A DNA stretch of 37,974 nt. It comes from Mycolicibacterium houstonense (lineage in GTDB: Bacteria > Actinomycetota > Actinomycetes > Mycobacteriales > Mycobacteriaceae). The notes beneath the pieces were generated by a model that worked only from the letters and a program-made list of their open reading frames with translations, was not told the DNA's origin and ran no database searches. Each line of letters opens with the position of its first letter. Position 1 is the first letter of the stretch. Below are positions 8,394 to 15,089 of this stretch, piece after piece. Both the position numbers and the translations under genes were made by a program. The DNA lies in the NCBI RefSeq assembly GCF_900078665.2, contig NZ_LT546208.1, positions 343,932 to 381,905 of the forward strand, in the 5' to 3' direction.

Positions 8394-8497
8394 GTTGCAA
8401 CAGTGCAGAAACATTCGTGTGCACGCGTTAACAGCCGAAGAAAATCTGGTGCGCTTTGCCGCGCACAGATGAACTATGGAACAAGGAGTTTGATCTT

Positions 8498-8752
8498 ATG
8501 GATTGGCGCCACAAGGCCGTCTGTCGCGACGAAGATCCGGAGCTGTTCTTCCCCGTGGGAAACAGCGGCCCGGCGCTTGCTCAGATCGCCGACGCGAAGC
8601 TGGTGTGCAACCGTTGCCCCGTGACCACTGAGTGCCTCACCTGGGCCTTGGACTCCGGCCAGGACGCCGGCGTGTGGGGCGGGATGAGCGAGGATGAGCG
8701 CCGCGCGCTCAAGCGTCGCAACGCCCGGACCAAGGCCCGCACCGGAGTCTGA
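8498..8752 (+). CDS. whiB1: Transcriptional regulator WhiB1
   Basis: 84 residues, the exact length of M. tuberculosis WhiB1. Four cysteines C9, C37, C40 and C46 (CNRCPVTTEC) bind a [4Fe-4S] cluster; the GVWGG turn (about 58-62) and basic tail KRRNARTKAR form the DNA-binding end. In M. tuberculosis the holo-protein binds the primary sigma factor SigA and the cluster reacts rapidly with nitric oxide, converting WhiB1 into a DNA-binding repressor; it is essential. AAGGAG at 8483-8488 is a clear ribosome binding site. The roughly 100-nt leader and the CRP-like promoter indicate cAMP-responsive control. A perfect hairpin follows the gene. Confidence 0.95.
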   Translation: MDWRHKAVCRDEDPELFFPVGNSGPALAQIADAKLVCNRCPVTTECLTWALDSGQDAGVWGGMSEDERRALKRRNARTKARTGV

Positions 8753-8774
8753 CCCTCGGTCAAGACCTCGACGC

Positions 8775-8810
8775 AAGCTATGGCCCCGACGAATGTCGGG
8801 GCCATAGCTT
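8775..8810. terminator. Perfect 16-bp stem terminator between whiB1 and pdtaS
   Basis: AAGCTATGGCCCCGAC (8775-8790), a GAAT loop, then the exact complement (8795-8810), followed by ATTTAT. Placed 23 nt after the whiB1 stop and between convergent genes, it can act in both directions: for whiB1 on the plus strand and pdtaS on the minus strand, where the stem also begins with AAGC and is flanked by AT-rich DNA. Confidence 0.85.
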
Positions 8811-8925
8811 ATTTATGGGGCAATTATCGATAGCAAATTGCGTAATTGTCGTCACAATCCGCATTGAATTGTCGGGTGGTACGGGCGTCCCACTTATCGG
8901 CGGTCAGCGGGCCGACCCGCCCGCC
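8811..8925. other. Short AT-rich non-coding patch
   Basis: The 65 or so bases after the whiB1 terminator are strikingly AT-rich for this genome. They hold small dyads: CAATTA (8821-8826) with TAATTG (8843-8848), and ATTGT-CGTC-ACAAT (8845-8858). No ORF with coding character is visible. It would be the 3' end of the pdtaS transcript or a remnant of inserted DNA. Confidence 0.5.
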
Positions 8926-10425
8926 TCACTGGATCCCGCGGGCGCGCCGGCCGATCGGCACGCGCAGCACGACATCGGTCCCGCCCGACGCGACGTCGTG
9001 CATACCCAGCGACCCGTCCAGTTCCGCGGTGACCAGCGTCCGGACGATCTGCAAGCCCAACCGGTCGGACTTCTCCAGGCTGAACCCGTCGGGCACGCCG
9101 CGCCCGTCGTCGTGCACCACCACGTCGAGCCAGCGTGCGGATCGCTCGGCACGGATCGTCACGCAACCTTGCGACGTGTTGGCGTCGAAGGCGTGCTCGA
9201 TGGCGTTCTGCACCAATTCGGTGATCACCATGATCAGCGCGGTCGCCCGGTCGGCGTCGAGCACGCCCAGTGCGCCCTCCCGGTTGATCCGGATCGGGGT
9301 GTCGACTGAGGCGACGTCGTTCATGATCGGCAAGATCCGGTCGATCACCTCGTCGAGGTTGACCTCTTCGTCGACCGACATCGACAACGCATCGTGCACG
9401 AGCGCGATCGAGGACACCCGGCGCACCGATTCGATCAGCGCCTCACGGGCCTCCAGATTGTTGGTGCGGCGCGCCTGCAGCCGCAGCAGGGCCGCGACCG
9501 TCTGCAGATTGTTCTTCACCCGGTGATGGATCTCCCGGATGGTGGCGTCCTTGCTCAGCAGCGCGCGGTCCCGCCGCTTCACCTCGGTGACGTCGCGGAT
9601 GAGGACGGCAGCGCCGACTGCGGTGCCGTGCACCACCAGCGGCAGGGTCCGCAACAACACCGCCGCACCGCCCGCGTCGACCTCCATACGCATGCTGGAC
9701 CCACCAGCCAGTGAATCGCGCACGTGGTTGGCCAGTTCCTGCGCCTCGAACGGGTCGGAGATCAACGGCCGGGTGACGGCCACCAGGTTGTGCCCGTCGA
9801 GTTCGGAGGCCAGGCCCATACGGTGATAGGCCGAGATCGCGTTGGGGCTGGCGAACACCACGTCGCCGACCTCGTCGAGGCGGATGAATCCGTCGCCCAC
9901 CCGGGGGCTGGACCGCGACATCGCCAGATCCCCGACGTTGGGGAAGGTGCCCTCGGACAGCATGTGCAGCAGATCGCTGGCGCAGTCCAGATAGGCGCCC
10001 TCCAGCGGGCTGGCCATGCGGCGGGCCGCCAGCGCGGTCTGATGCGTCAGCACCGCCACCACGTGATCGCGGTGCCGTACCGGCACCGCTTCCACGTTGA
10101 GGCCGGGCAGGTCCGGCGAATGCCGTTGTGTGCCACCACTTCCCCGGCCGATCGCCCCGGATTCGAAGGCCGTGGTGACGACGGGCAGATCCGCGGCCGC
10201 GGCCAGCGTGCCGACCGAGTCCGCCAGCAACACGGTGGGTGCGGTGTTCGGGCGCACCTGCGCCACGCACACCAGCACGCCGTCGTCGCGGCGCACCCAC
10301 ATCAGATAGTCGGCGAACGAGAGGTCGGCCAGCAGTTGCCACTCCCCGACCACGGCATGCAGGTGGTCCACGGCGCTGCCGGGCAACACCGTGTGCTCGG
10401 CGAGCAGGTCACCGAGGGTGGACAT
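8926..10425 (-). CDS. pdtaS: Sensor histidine kinase PdtaS
   Basis: 499 residues, cytoplasmic, no membrane helix. Order: N-terminal GAF-like domain (about 1-150), a PAS-like domain (about 170-290, FIRLDEVGDVVFASPNAISAY), then a HisKA_2 dimerisation box with REIHHRVKNNLQ around residue 300 (phospho-accepting histidine) and a HATPase domain with N-box ELVQNAIEHAF, G1 DDGRGVPDGF and the SDRLGLQIV lid. It phosphorylates the RNA-binding ANTAR regulator PdtaR (Rv1626), encoded elsewhere. The M. tuberculosis protein (Rv3220c) has been linked to copper, nitric oxide and c-di-GMP sensing. It lies 45 nt downstream of the biotinyl protein gene, probably in the same transcript. Confidence 0.92.
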   Translation of the reverse strand: MSTLGDLLAEHTVLPGSAVDHLHAVVGEWQLLADLSFADYLMWVRRDDGVLVCVAQVRPNTAPTVLLADSVGTLAAAADLPVVTTAFESGAIGRGSGGTQRHSPDLPGLNVEAVPVRHRDHVVAVLTHQTALAARRMASPLEGAYLDCASDLLHMLSEGTFPNVGDLAMSRSSPRVGDGFIRLDEVGDVVFASPNAISAYHRMGLASELDGHNLVAVTRPLISDPFEAQELANHVRDSLAGGSSMRMEVDAGGAAVLLRTLPLVVHGTAVGAAVLIRDVTEVKRRDRALLSKDATIREIHHRVKNNLQTVAALLRLQARRTNNLEAREALIESVRRVSSIALVHDALSMSVDEEVNLDEVIDRILPIMNDVASVDTPIRINREGALGVLDADRATALIMVITELVQNAIEHAFDANTSQGCVTIRAERSARWLDVVVHDDGRGVPDGFSLEKSDRLGLQIVRTLVTAELDGSLGMHDVASGGTDVVLRVPIGRRARGIQ

Positions 10426-10470
10426 CAGCCAACTTCTTTCCGCGCACGCGAGGAGCGAGAAGCTCCCGTG

Positions 10471-10686
10471 TCAGTCGATCACCGCGATGAGATCGCCGGC
10501 CTGGATCACGTCACCCTCGGCGACGTTGACCTTGGTGACGGTGCCCGCGACCTCGGCGAGCACCGGGATCTCCATCTTCATCGACTCGAGCAGCACCAGG
10601 GTGTCCCCCGCACCGATCTGATCGCCCTCGTGAACCACGACCTCGAGCACACTGGCCACGATTTCGGCGCGAACGTCCTCGGCCAT
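10471..10686 (-). CDS. Small biotinylated protein TB7.3 (biotin/lipoyl attachment domain)
   Basis: 71 residues from the ATG of MAEDVRAEIV; two upstream in-frame codons (MK) are possible but the homologue Rv3221c starts at this Met. The protein is a single biotinyl domain with the attachment lysine in ESMKMEIP. Strong similarity to M. tuberculosis TB7.3, a secreted/antigenic biotinylated protein. It could donate carboxy-biotin to an acyl-CoA carboxylase encoded elsewhere, since no carboxylase subunit is adjacent. First gene of a probable two-gene transcript with pdtaS; a small inverted repeat (GGAGC-TTCTC-GCTCC on the minus strand, about 10451-10465) sits in the gap. Confidence 0.92.
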   Translation of the reverse strand: MAEDVRAEIVASVLEVVVHEGDQIGAGDTLVLLESMKMEIPVLAEVAGTVTKVNVAEGDVIQAGDLIAVID

Positions 10687-10821
10687 TTTCACCCCACTTC
10701 ACTACTGCTGCTAACCCGACTACTTCTGCGGCCTATATCGAACCACAAGCCGGGGTGGACAGCGCCGCCCCCGGGGCATGAGACACTAGGGAGCAAGAAC
10801 TACACCATCTGGAGGATCATC

Positions 10822-10914
10822 ATGGCCAAGCGTGGCCGCAAGAAGCGGGACCGCAAGCACTCGAAGGCGAACCACGGCAAGCGCCCCAACGCCGGTTCGA
10901 AGTCAGTGCGCTAG
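10822..10914 (+). CDS. Ribosomal protein bL37 (actinobacterial small large-subunit protein)
   Basis: A 30-residue ORF too short for normal gene calling. It starts MAKRGRKKRDRKHSKANHGK and continues RPNAGSKSVR; 14 of 30 residues are Lys/Arg/His. GGAGG at 10811-10815, six nt before ATG 10822, is an excellent ribosome binding site. The sequence matches what I recall of bL37, a peptide found in cryo-EM maps of the Mycolicibacterium smegmatis 70S ribosome next to 23S rRNA; that protein is about 24 residues, so this one may have a slightly longer tail. A terminator hairpin follows within 20 nt. Divergent from TB7.3. Confidence 0.88.
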   Translation: MAKRGRKKRDRKHSKANHGKRPNAGSKSVR

Positions 10915-10932
10915 CCACTTTCGGCAGACTTG

Positions 10933-10965
10933 ACCGCCCGACTCCCCTGGGAGATCGGGCGGTTT
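10933..10965 (+). terminator. Terminator hairpin after bL37
   Basis: ACCGCCCGA (10933-10941) pairs with TCGGGCGGT (10955-10963), and CTCCC with GGGAG inside, with one bulged A and a short loop; TTTGTCGT follows. It lies 18 nt after the bL37 stop, as expected for a short highly expressed mRNA. Confidence 0.75.
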
Positions 10966-10979
10966 GTCGTATGGCCATT

Positions 10980-10997
10980 CGGGGCCGAAAGGCCCCG
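10980..10997 (-). terminator. GNRA-type hairpin after rshA
   Basis: GGGGCC-GAAA-GGCCCC (10981-10996), just past the rshA stop codon at 10998-11000. A compact GC hairpin without a long T run, typical of mycobacterial transcript ends. It faces the bL37 terminator, so the convergent transcripts are separated by two hairpins. Confidence 0.55.
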
Positions 10998-11303
10998 TCA
11001 GCCCCGGATGATCGTGGTTTGGCTGATCTGGATGCGCAGCCGCTCCCGCAGGCCCTCGGGGGCCTTCTCGCCACTGCACTTGGATGCGATGAGGCGCTTG
11101 ACGCGCTCCTCTACCCCGTAATGGCGCAGGCAGGCCGGGCATTCCTCGAGGTGATGCTTGAGCTTGTCGCGGCTTTCCGGCGTGCATTCACCGTCGAGCA
11201 GCGTCCATACCTCGGCGATCACCGCAGCGCAGTCCGGGTGCTCGGGGTCGACGGGACCGATGGGCGGGGTCCAGCGCTCGTCGTCATCGTGCTTGTCACT
11301 CAT
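10998..11303 (-). CDS. rshA: Zinc-associated anti-sigma factor RshA
   Basis: 101 residues. The ZAS signature H-x3-C-x2-C is present ([14 protein letters not shown]), with two further cysteines upstream (HPDCAAV, DGECTPE), matching the redox-switch proteins RsrA and RshA. It binds SigH when reduced; oxidation forms a disulfide, releases zinc and frees SigH. In M. tuberculosis PknB phosphorylation also weakens the interaction. Its ATG overlaps the sigH stop codon (ATGA), giving coupled 1:1 synthesis. The C-terminal helix region is basic and cysteine-containing (IASKCSGEK). Confidence 0.93.
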   Translation of the reverse strand: MSDKHDDDERWTPPIGPVDPEHPDCAAVIAEVWTLLDGECTPESRDKLKHHLEECPACLRHYGVEERVKRLIASKCSGEKAPEGLRERLRIQISQTTIIRG

Positions 11304-11947
11304 GACGAGACCTCCTCCGGCTCACCAAGCTGCTGACCTCGGATGAAGCCGCGATCCCTGGCCACGTCGGCCAGGAGGTCGCGCAGCTGCTTGCGACCGC
11401 GGTGCAGACGGGACATCACCGTCCCGATGGGAGTATCCATGATCTCGGCGATCTCCTTGTAGGGGAAGCCCTCGACGTCGGCGTAGTACACCGCCATCCG
11501 GAATTCCTCGGGCAATGCCTGCAGCGCCGCCTTGATCTCGGTGTCGGGCAGGGCCTCCAGCGCCTCGACCTCTGCCGAACGCAGACCGGTCGAGGAATGC
11601 TCGGCATTGGATGCCAGCTGCCAGTCGGTGATCTCGTCGGTGGGGTACTCGGCGGGCTGACGCTGCTTCTTGCGGTAGCTGTTGATGTAGGTGTTGGTCA
11701 GGATGCGGTACAGCCACGCCTTGAGGTTCGTGCCCTCGCGGAACGACCGGAAGCCGGCGTAGGCCTTGACCATGGTTTCCTGCAACAGGTCCTCGGCATC
11801 GGCGGGGTTGCGTGTCATCCGCAGTGCGCCGCCGTACAGCTGGTCCAGCAGCGGGATCGCGTCGCGCTCGAAGCGCGCGGTCAGCTCGGCATCGGTCTCG
11901 GCAGTCGGCTGCGGCGTGTCAGGCTCGGCCTGCTCGACGTCAGTCAT
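11300..11947 (-). CDS. sigH: ECF sigma factor SigH (short isoform start)
   Basis: 215 residues from ATG 11947, matching the 216-residue M. tuberculosis SigH. Region 2 is seen in [20 protein letters not shown] and [20 protein letters not shown], region 4 in [20 protein letters not shown] and the helix-turn-helix [18 protein letters not shown]. SigH drives the thiol-oxidative and heat response (thioredoxin system, clp, dnaK, sigE, sigB). An in-frame GTG at 12040, with a near-perfect AAGGAGG six nt upstream, would add 31 residues ([16 protein letters not shown]...). Both starts may be used; see findings. The gene is followed with a four-base overlap by its anti-sigma gene rshA. Confidence 0.95.
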   Translation of the reverse strand: MTDVEQAEPDTPQPTAETDAELTARFERDAIPLLDQLYGGALRMTRNPADAEDLLQETMVKAYAGFRSFREGTNLKAWLYRILTNTYINSYRKKQRQPAEYPTDEITDWQLASNAEHSSTGLRSAEVEALEALPDTEIKAALQALPEEFRMAVYYADVEGFPYKEIAEIMDTPIGTVMSRLHRGRKQLRDLLADVARDRGFIRGQQLGEPEEVSS

Positions 11948-12039
11948 CGTGGGAAACACCTTCCCTTCTGTCGCGGCGCCACCAAGCGGTACGGAATACC
12001 ACCGGGTATCCGCGGGCCGTTCCAGGCATACGGCTGGCA

Positions 12040-12052
12040 CCAGAATCCTCCT
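12040..12052 (-). promoter_or_regulatory. Strong ribosome binding site for a long SigH form
   Basis: On the minus strand TTAAGGAGGATTCTG precedes GTG 12040, giving AAGGAGG with a six-nt spacer. The GTG is in frame with sigH without a stop. This is a better ribosome binding site than the GAAGGGAAGG before ATG 11947 (about 11 nt spacer). Confidence 0.6.
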
Positions 12053-12105
12053 TAACGATCCTAGAGCGTGCTACCGACAAGTAGCGCTGAGCAGGTGTCG
12101 AGAGC

Positions 12106-12136
12106 AATAACAGCATGCAGTGGCCCTGATGTTCCC
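12106..12136 (-). promoter_or_regulatory. SigH-type autoregulatory promoter
   Basis: On the minus strand: GGGAAC (12136-12131), a 19-nt spacer, then GTTATT (12111-12106). This matches the SigH/SigR consensus GGAA(C/T)-N18-19-GTT very well and points at sigH. It lies about 60 nt upstream of the long-form GTG start, and partly underlies the 5' region of the divergent ybaK gene, so the two promoters overlap. Confidence 0.85.
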
Positions 12137-12151
12137 CGCTACTCTGGGCCG

Positions 12152-12643
12152 ATGGCACGTGCAGCCACCCCGGCCATCGCCGCCCTGGTCACCGCCGGTA
12201 TCGACCATCGAGTCGTGCAGTATCACCACGACCCGCGCAACGACTCCTTCGGCGCAGAGGCGGTCGCGGAACTGGCCGCCGACGGTTTCGCCGCCGAGCA
12301 GGTGTTCAAGACGCTGGTCATCGCGCTGCCCAAGGGACTGGCGGTGGCGGTGCTTCCGGTACCCACCAAGTTGTCGCTCAAGGCCGCCGCGGCGGCCCTG
12401 GGAGTGCCCAAGGCCGAGATGGCCGACCCGGCCGCCGCGCAGCGCTCCAGCGGCTATGTGGTGGGTGGCATCTCCCCGCTCGGCCAGCGCAAGCCGCTGC
12501 CCACCGTCATAGACGAATCCGCGTTGGCGTTCGAGACGGTGCTGTGCAGCGCGGGCAAACGAGGCTGGGACATCGCCCTGGCCCCGGCGGATCTGATCCG
12601 GGCCACCGGCGCGGTGACCGCCGGCATCGCCGTGCCGGCCTGA
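12152..12643 (+). CDS. YbaK/EbsC-family Cys-tRNA(Pro) deacylase-like protein
   Basis: 163 residues from ATG 12152. TACTCT at 12140-12145, six nt before the ATG, suggests a leaderless mRNA. The YbaK domain covers the whole protein: VFKTLVIALPKGLAVAVLPV, LSLKAAAAALGVPKAEMADP and the GYVVGGISPLGQRKPLPTVI block with the conserved GGxSP and K. Family members hydrolyse cysteine mischarged on tRNA(Pro). In M. tuberculosis the equivalent locus (Rv3224A/B, from memory) appears broken, while here the gene is intact. Divergent from sigH with interlocking promoters, so it may respond to the same stress. Confidence 0.87.
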   Translation: MARAATPAIAALVTAGIDHRVVQYHHDPRNDSFGAEAVAELAADGFAAEQVFKTLVIALPKGLAVAVLPVPTKLSLKAAAAALGVPKAEMADPAAAQRSSGYVVGGISPLGQRKPLPTVIDESALAFETVLCSAGKRGWDIALAPADLIRATGAVTAGIAVPA

Positions 12644-12769
12644 GATCAGGGCCGGAGAATCCCGCCCCGCCGGCATGTCCCGATCGGAAACCTGCCGGTG
12701 TCCGAATCCGTGATTTACACCACGCCCGTGGCCCGCTTGCATGGATCCGAACGAGGAAGGCGGGTGCCC

Positions 12770-13885
12770 ATGACGATCAGCGTGGCCGAGCGGGCGGAAC
12801 TGGCCGCCGCGGTGCGGGACTTGTTGCACGACGAATGCACCGAGCAGGACGTACGACGGGTGATGGCCACCGACGACGGGTTCGATCGGGAGTTGTGGCG
12901 CAAGCTGGCCGCCCAGGGTGTCGCCGGCCTCGTCGTCGGCAGTGACTACGGCGGCGTCGGCCTCGGCGCGCTCGAACTCGAAGCGGTCGCCGAAGAGACG
13001 GGGGCCGCCCTGTTGCCTGCGCCGTTCCTGTCCAGCGCGGTGCTGGCCTCGGCGCTGATCGACGTGGCGGGCACCGAGGCCGACAAGCACCGGCTGCTGC
13101 CGAGCCTGGTGGCGGGAACCTCGGTGGCCACCGTCGCACTGACCGGCGCCCGCGGCACCTGGGCGCCCGAGGGCGTCGCGGTTCGCGCCACGCCGGAGAA
13201 CGCCTCGGCGGGGCCGGATTACACGTTGAGCGGAAATGCGCACTACGTCCTACACGGGCAGGTCGCCGATGTCATCCTGGTGGTGGCCCGCATCGACGGG
13301 ACCTTCGGGATCTTCCAGGTCGAAGCCGGCGCGGACGGGTTCGAGCGCACCGCCGCAACGGTTTTCGATCCGACCGTGCCGTTGTCGACCTACACGTTCG
13401 ATGCCACCCCGGCCCAGCGGCTCGGCACCGCAGGCTGGGATGCGGTGCAACGGGCCCTCGACCTGGCGCTGGTCGCGCTGGCCGGGGAACAGGTCGGCGG
13501 GACCAGACGGATCTTCGACATCACCGTCGAATACCTCAAGACCCGAATCCAGTTCGGCAGGCCCATCGGCAGCTTCCAGGCCCTCAAGCACATGGCGGCC
13601 GATCTGCTCCTAAAAGTGGAATCGGCCACCTCGGCCGCCCAGCACGCGGCCGCCGAGTTGGCTGCAGGCAGCGAAAAGAGCAGTGGGGCAATCGCACTGG
13701 CCGGATTCACCTGCGCCGAGGCCTTCCACACGACCGCCATGTCGGCCATCCAGATGCACGGTGGTATCGGATTCACCTGGGAGCACCCGGCCCACCTGTT
13801 CCTGCGCCGGGCCCGAACCGGCCTGCAACTGTTCGGCGGCTCCGGGATGCACCGCGAGCGCTACCTCTCTTCGAAAGGCGCATGA
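12770..13885 (+). CDS. Acyl-CoA dehydrogenase family protein (first subunit)
   Basis: 371 residues from ATG 12770, preceded by GAGGAAGG at a nine-nt spacer; GTG 12764 is an alternative. N-terminal helical region (about 1-110), a beta domain, then the C-terminal four-helix domain with ALAGEQVGG, LKTRIQFGRPIGSFQALKH (FAD-contacting arginine) and MHGGIGFTWEHPAHLF. This FadE subtype often pairs with a second, different acyl-CoA dehydrogenase as an alpha2beta2 enzyme, and such a partner follows immediately (stop/start overlap ATGA). It oxidises an acyl-CoA to the 2-enoyl form with FAD. First gene of an accessory catabolic cassette. Confidence 0.88.
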   Translation: MTISVAERAELAAAVRDLLHDECTEQDVRRVMATDDGFDRELWRKLAAQGVAGLVVGSDYGGVGLGALELEAVAEETGAALLPAPFLSSAVLASALIDVAGTEADKHRLLPSLVAGTSVATVALTGARGTWAPEGVAVRATPENASAGPDYTLSGNAHYVLHGQVADVILVVARIDGTFGIFQVEAGADGFERTAATVFDPTVPLSTYTFDATPAQRLGTAGWDAVQRALDLALVALAGEQVGGTRRIFDITVEYLKTRIQFGRPIGSFQALKHMAADLLLKVESATSAAQHAAAELAAGSEKSSGAIALAGFTCAEAFHTTAMSAIQMHGGIGFTWEHPAHLFLRRARTGLQLFGGSGMHRERYLSSKGA

Positions 13886-15084
13886 AGATGACGGCCGACA
13901 ACCTGCCCAGCGCCGATGAACTGCGCACCGAGGTGCGCGACTGGCTGACCGAGAACTGGACCGGGCTACCGAAATCCACCAATCCGTGGGTCAGTTCGCC
14001 CGAGCGCGTGGCATGGCTGCACAAGGTGCTCGACGCGGGCTATGCGGTGCCGACGTACCCGACCGAGTGGTTCGGCCGAGAGTACCCGAACTCCCTTGCG
14101 GCGGTGATCGAGCGGGAGTTCCGGGCGGTCAAGGCCCCCGGCGCGCGGCAGGACAAGTACAGCATCCCGGCCAACACCGCGCTGAAGTTCGGCACCGAAC
14201 AGCTCAAGGGCGACCTGATGCGGAGCTTCCTCACCGAACAGATCCGCACCTGCCTGCTGTACAGCGAACCCGGGGCCGGATCCGACCTGGCCGCCGTGCG
14301 CACCACCGCGGTCCGGGACGGCGACGAGTGGGTGGTCAACGGCCAGAAGGTGTGGACATCGGGCGCGACCACGGCCGAGTACGCGCTGCTGATCGCGCGC
14401 ACCGACTGGGATGTGCCCAAGCACAAGGGCTTGAGCTTCTTCATGATTCCGATGCGGCAGCCAGGCATCGAGGTGCGTCCGCTGGTGCAGATCACCGGCG
14501 AATCGCACTTCAACGAGGTGTTCATCACCGATGCCCGAGTATCCGACGCCTACCTGCTCGGCGGCGAGGGCAACGGGTGGAAGGTGTTGCAGACCGCGCT
14601 GGCCTACGAGCGGTCGATCATGGGTGACGCCGGCCGAGGCTCCCGCAACCGCACCCGCGCCGACGACCTCATCGGCCTGGCCCGCGAACACGGCCGGCTC
14701 GGGGATCCGGCGGTGCGCCGGGACCTGGCGAACGTGCTGGCACTGCGTGAACTCAACTCGCTCAACAACGCCCGGGCCAAGGCAGCTGCGGCACAAGGGA
14801 CCTCCAGTTCGATCATGTCCTTGGGCAAGCTGGCCATGTCGAGCATCCTGCATGCCGAAGCACGACTCAAGACCGAGATCATCGGTGCCGAAGCACTTCT
14901 GGCCGGCCCCGACAATCCCGAGGCCGACGACATCAACTTTTTGACCCTCAACGCGTTCTTCACCTCGATCGGTGGCGGCACCGACCAGATCCAGCGCAAC
15001 ATCATCGGCGAACGAGTCCTCGGCCTGGCCAAGGAGCCCGAGGTCGACCGCGACATCCCGTTCCGTCAGGCACGCCGGAGCTGA
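13882..15084 (+). CDS. Acyl-CoA dehydrogenase family protein (second subunit)
   Basis: 400 residues; ATG 13882 overlaps the previous stop, and ATG 13888 is an in-frame alternative. Clear acyl-CoA dehydrogenase features: CLLYSEPGAGSDLAAVRT (FAD/substrate loop), VNGQKVWTSGA, and ALAYERSIMG, where the glutamate is at the place used as catalytic base in the isovaleryl/long-chain branch. C-terminal SIGGGTDQIQRNIIGERVLG is the family's final FAD-binding motif. The two dehydrogenases belong to different subfamilies, which supports a heteromeric enzyme like the FadE28-FadE29 type for bulky substrates, although two independent enzymes are possible. Confidence 0.9.
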   Translation: MKMTADNLPSADELRTEVRDWLTENWTGLPKSTNPWVSSPERVAWLHKVLDAGYAVPTYPTEWFGREYPNSLAAVIEREFRAVKAPGARQDKYSIPANTALKFGTEQLKGDLMRSFLTEQIRTCLLYSEPGAGSDLAAVRTTAVRDGDEWVVNGQKVWTSGATTAEYALLIARTDWDVPKHKGLSFFMIPMRQPGIEVRPLVQITGESHFNEVFITDARVSDAYLLGGEGNGWKVLQTALAYERSIMGDAGRGSRNRTRADDLIGLAREHGRLGDPAVRRDLANVLALRELNSLNNARAKAAAAQGTSSSIMSLGKLAMSSILHAEARLKTEIIGAEALLAGPDNPEADDINFLTLNAFFTSIGGGTDQIQRNIIGERVLGLAKEPEVDRDIPFRQARRS

Positions 15085-15089
15085 CGTCG

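Noticed and set aside
10451..10465. Small hairpin between TB7.3 and pdtaS as a terminator
   Set aside because: Only five base pairs and no T-run; more likely a minor processing or spacing element.
11999..12023. GGAAC at 12023-12019 as a SigH promoter for the short sigH form
   Set aside because: No GTT at the right spacing; the element at 12106-12136 fits the consensus much better.
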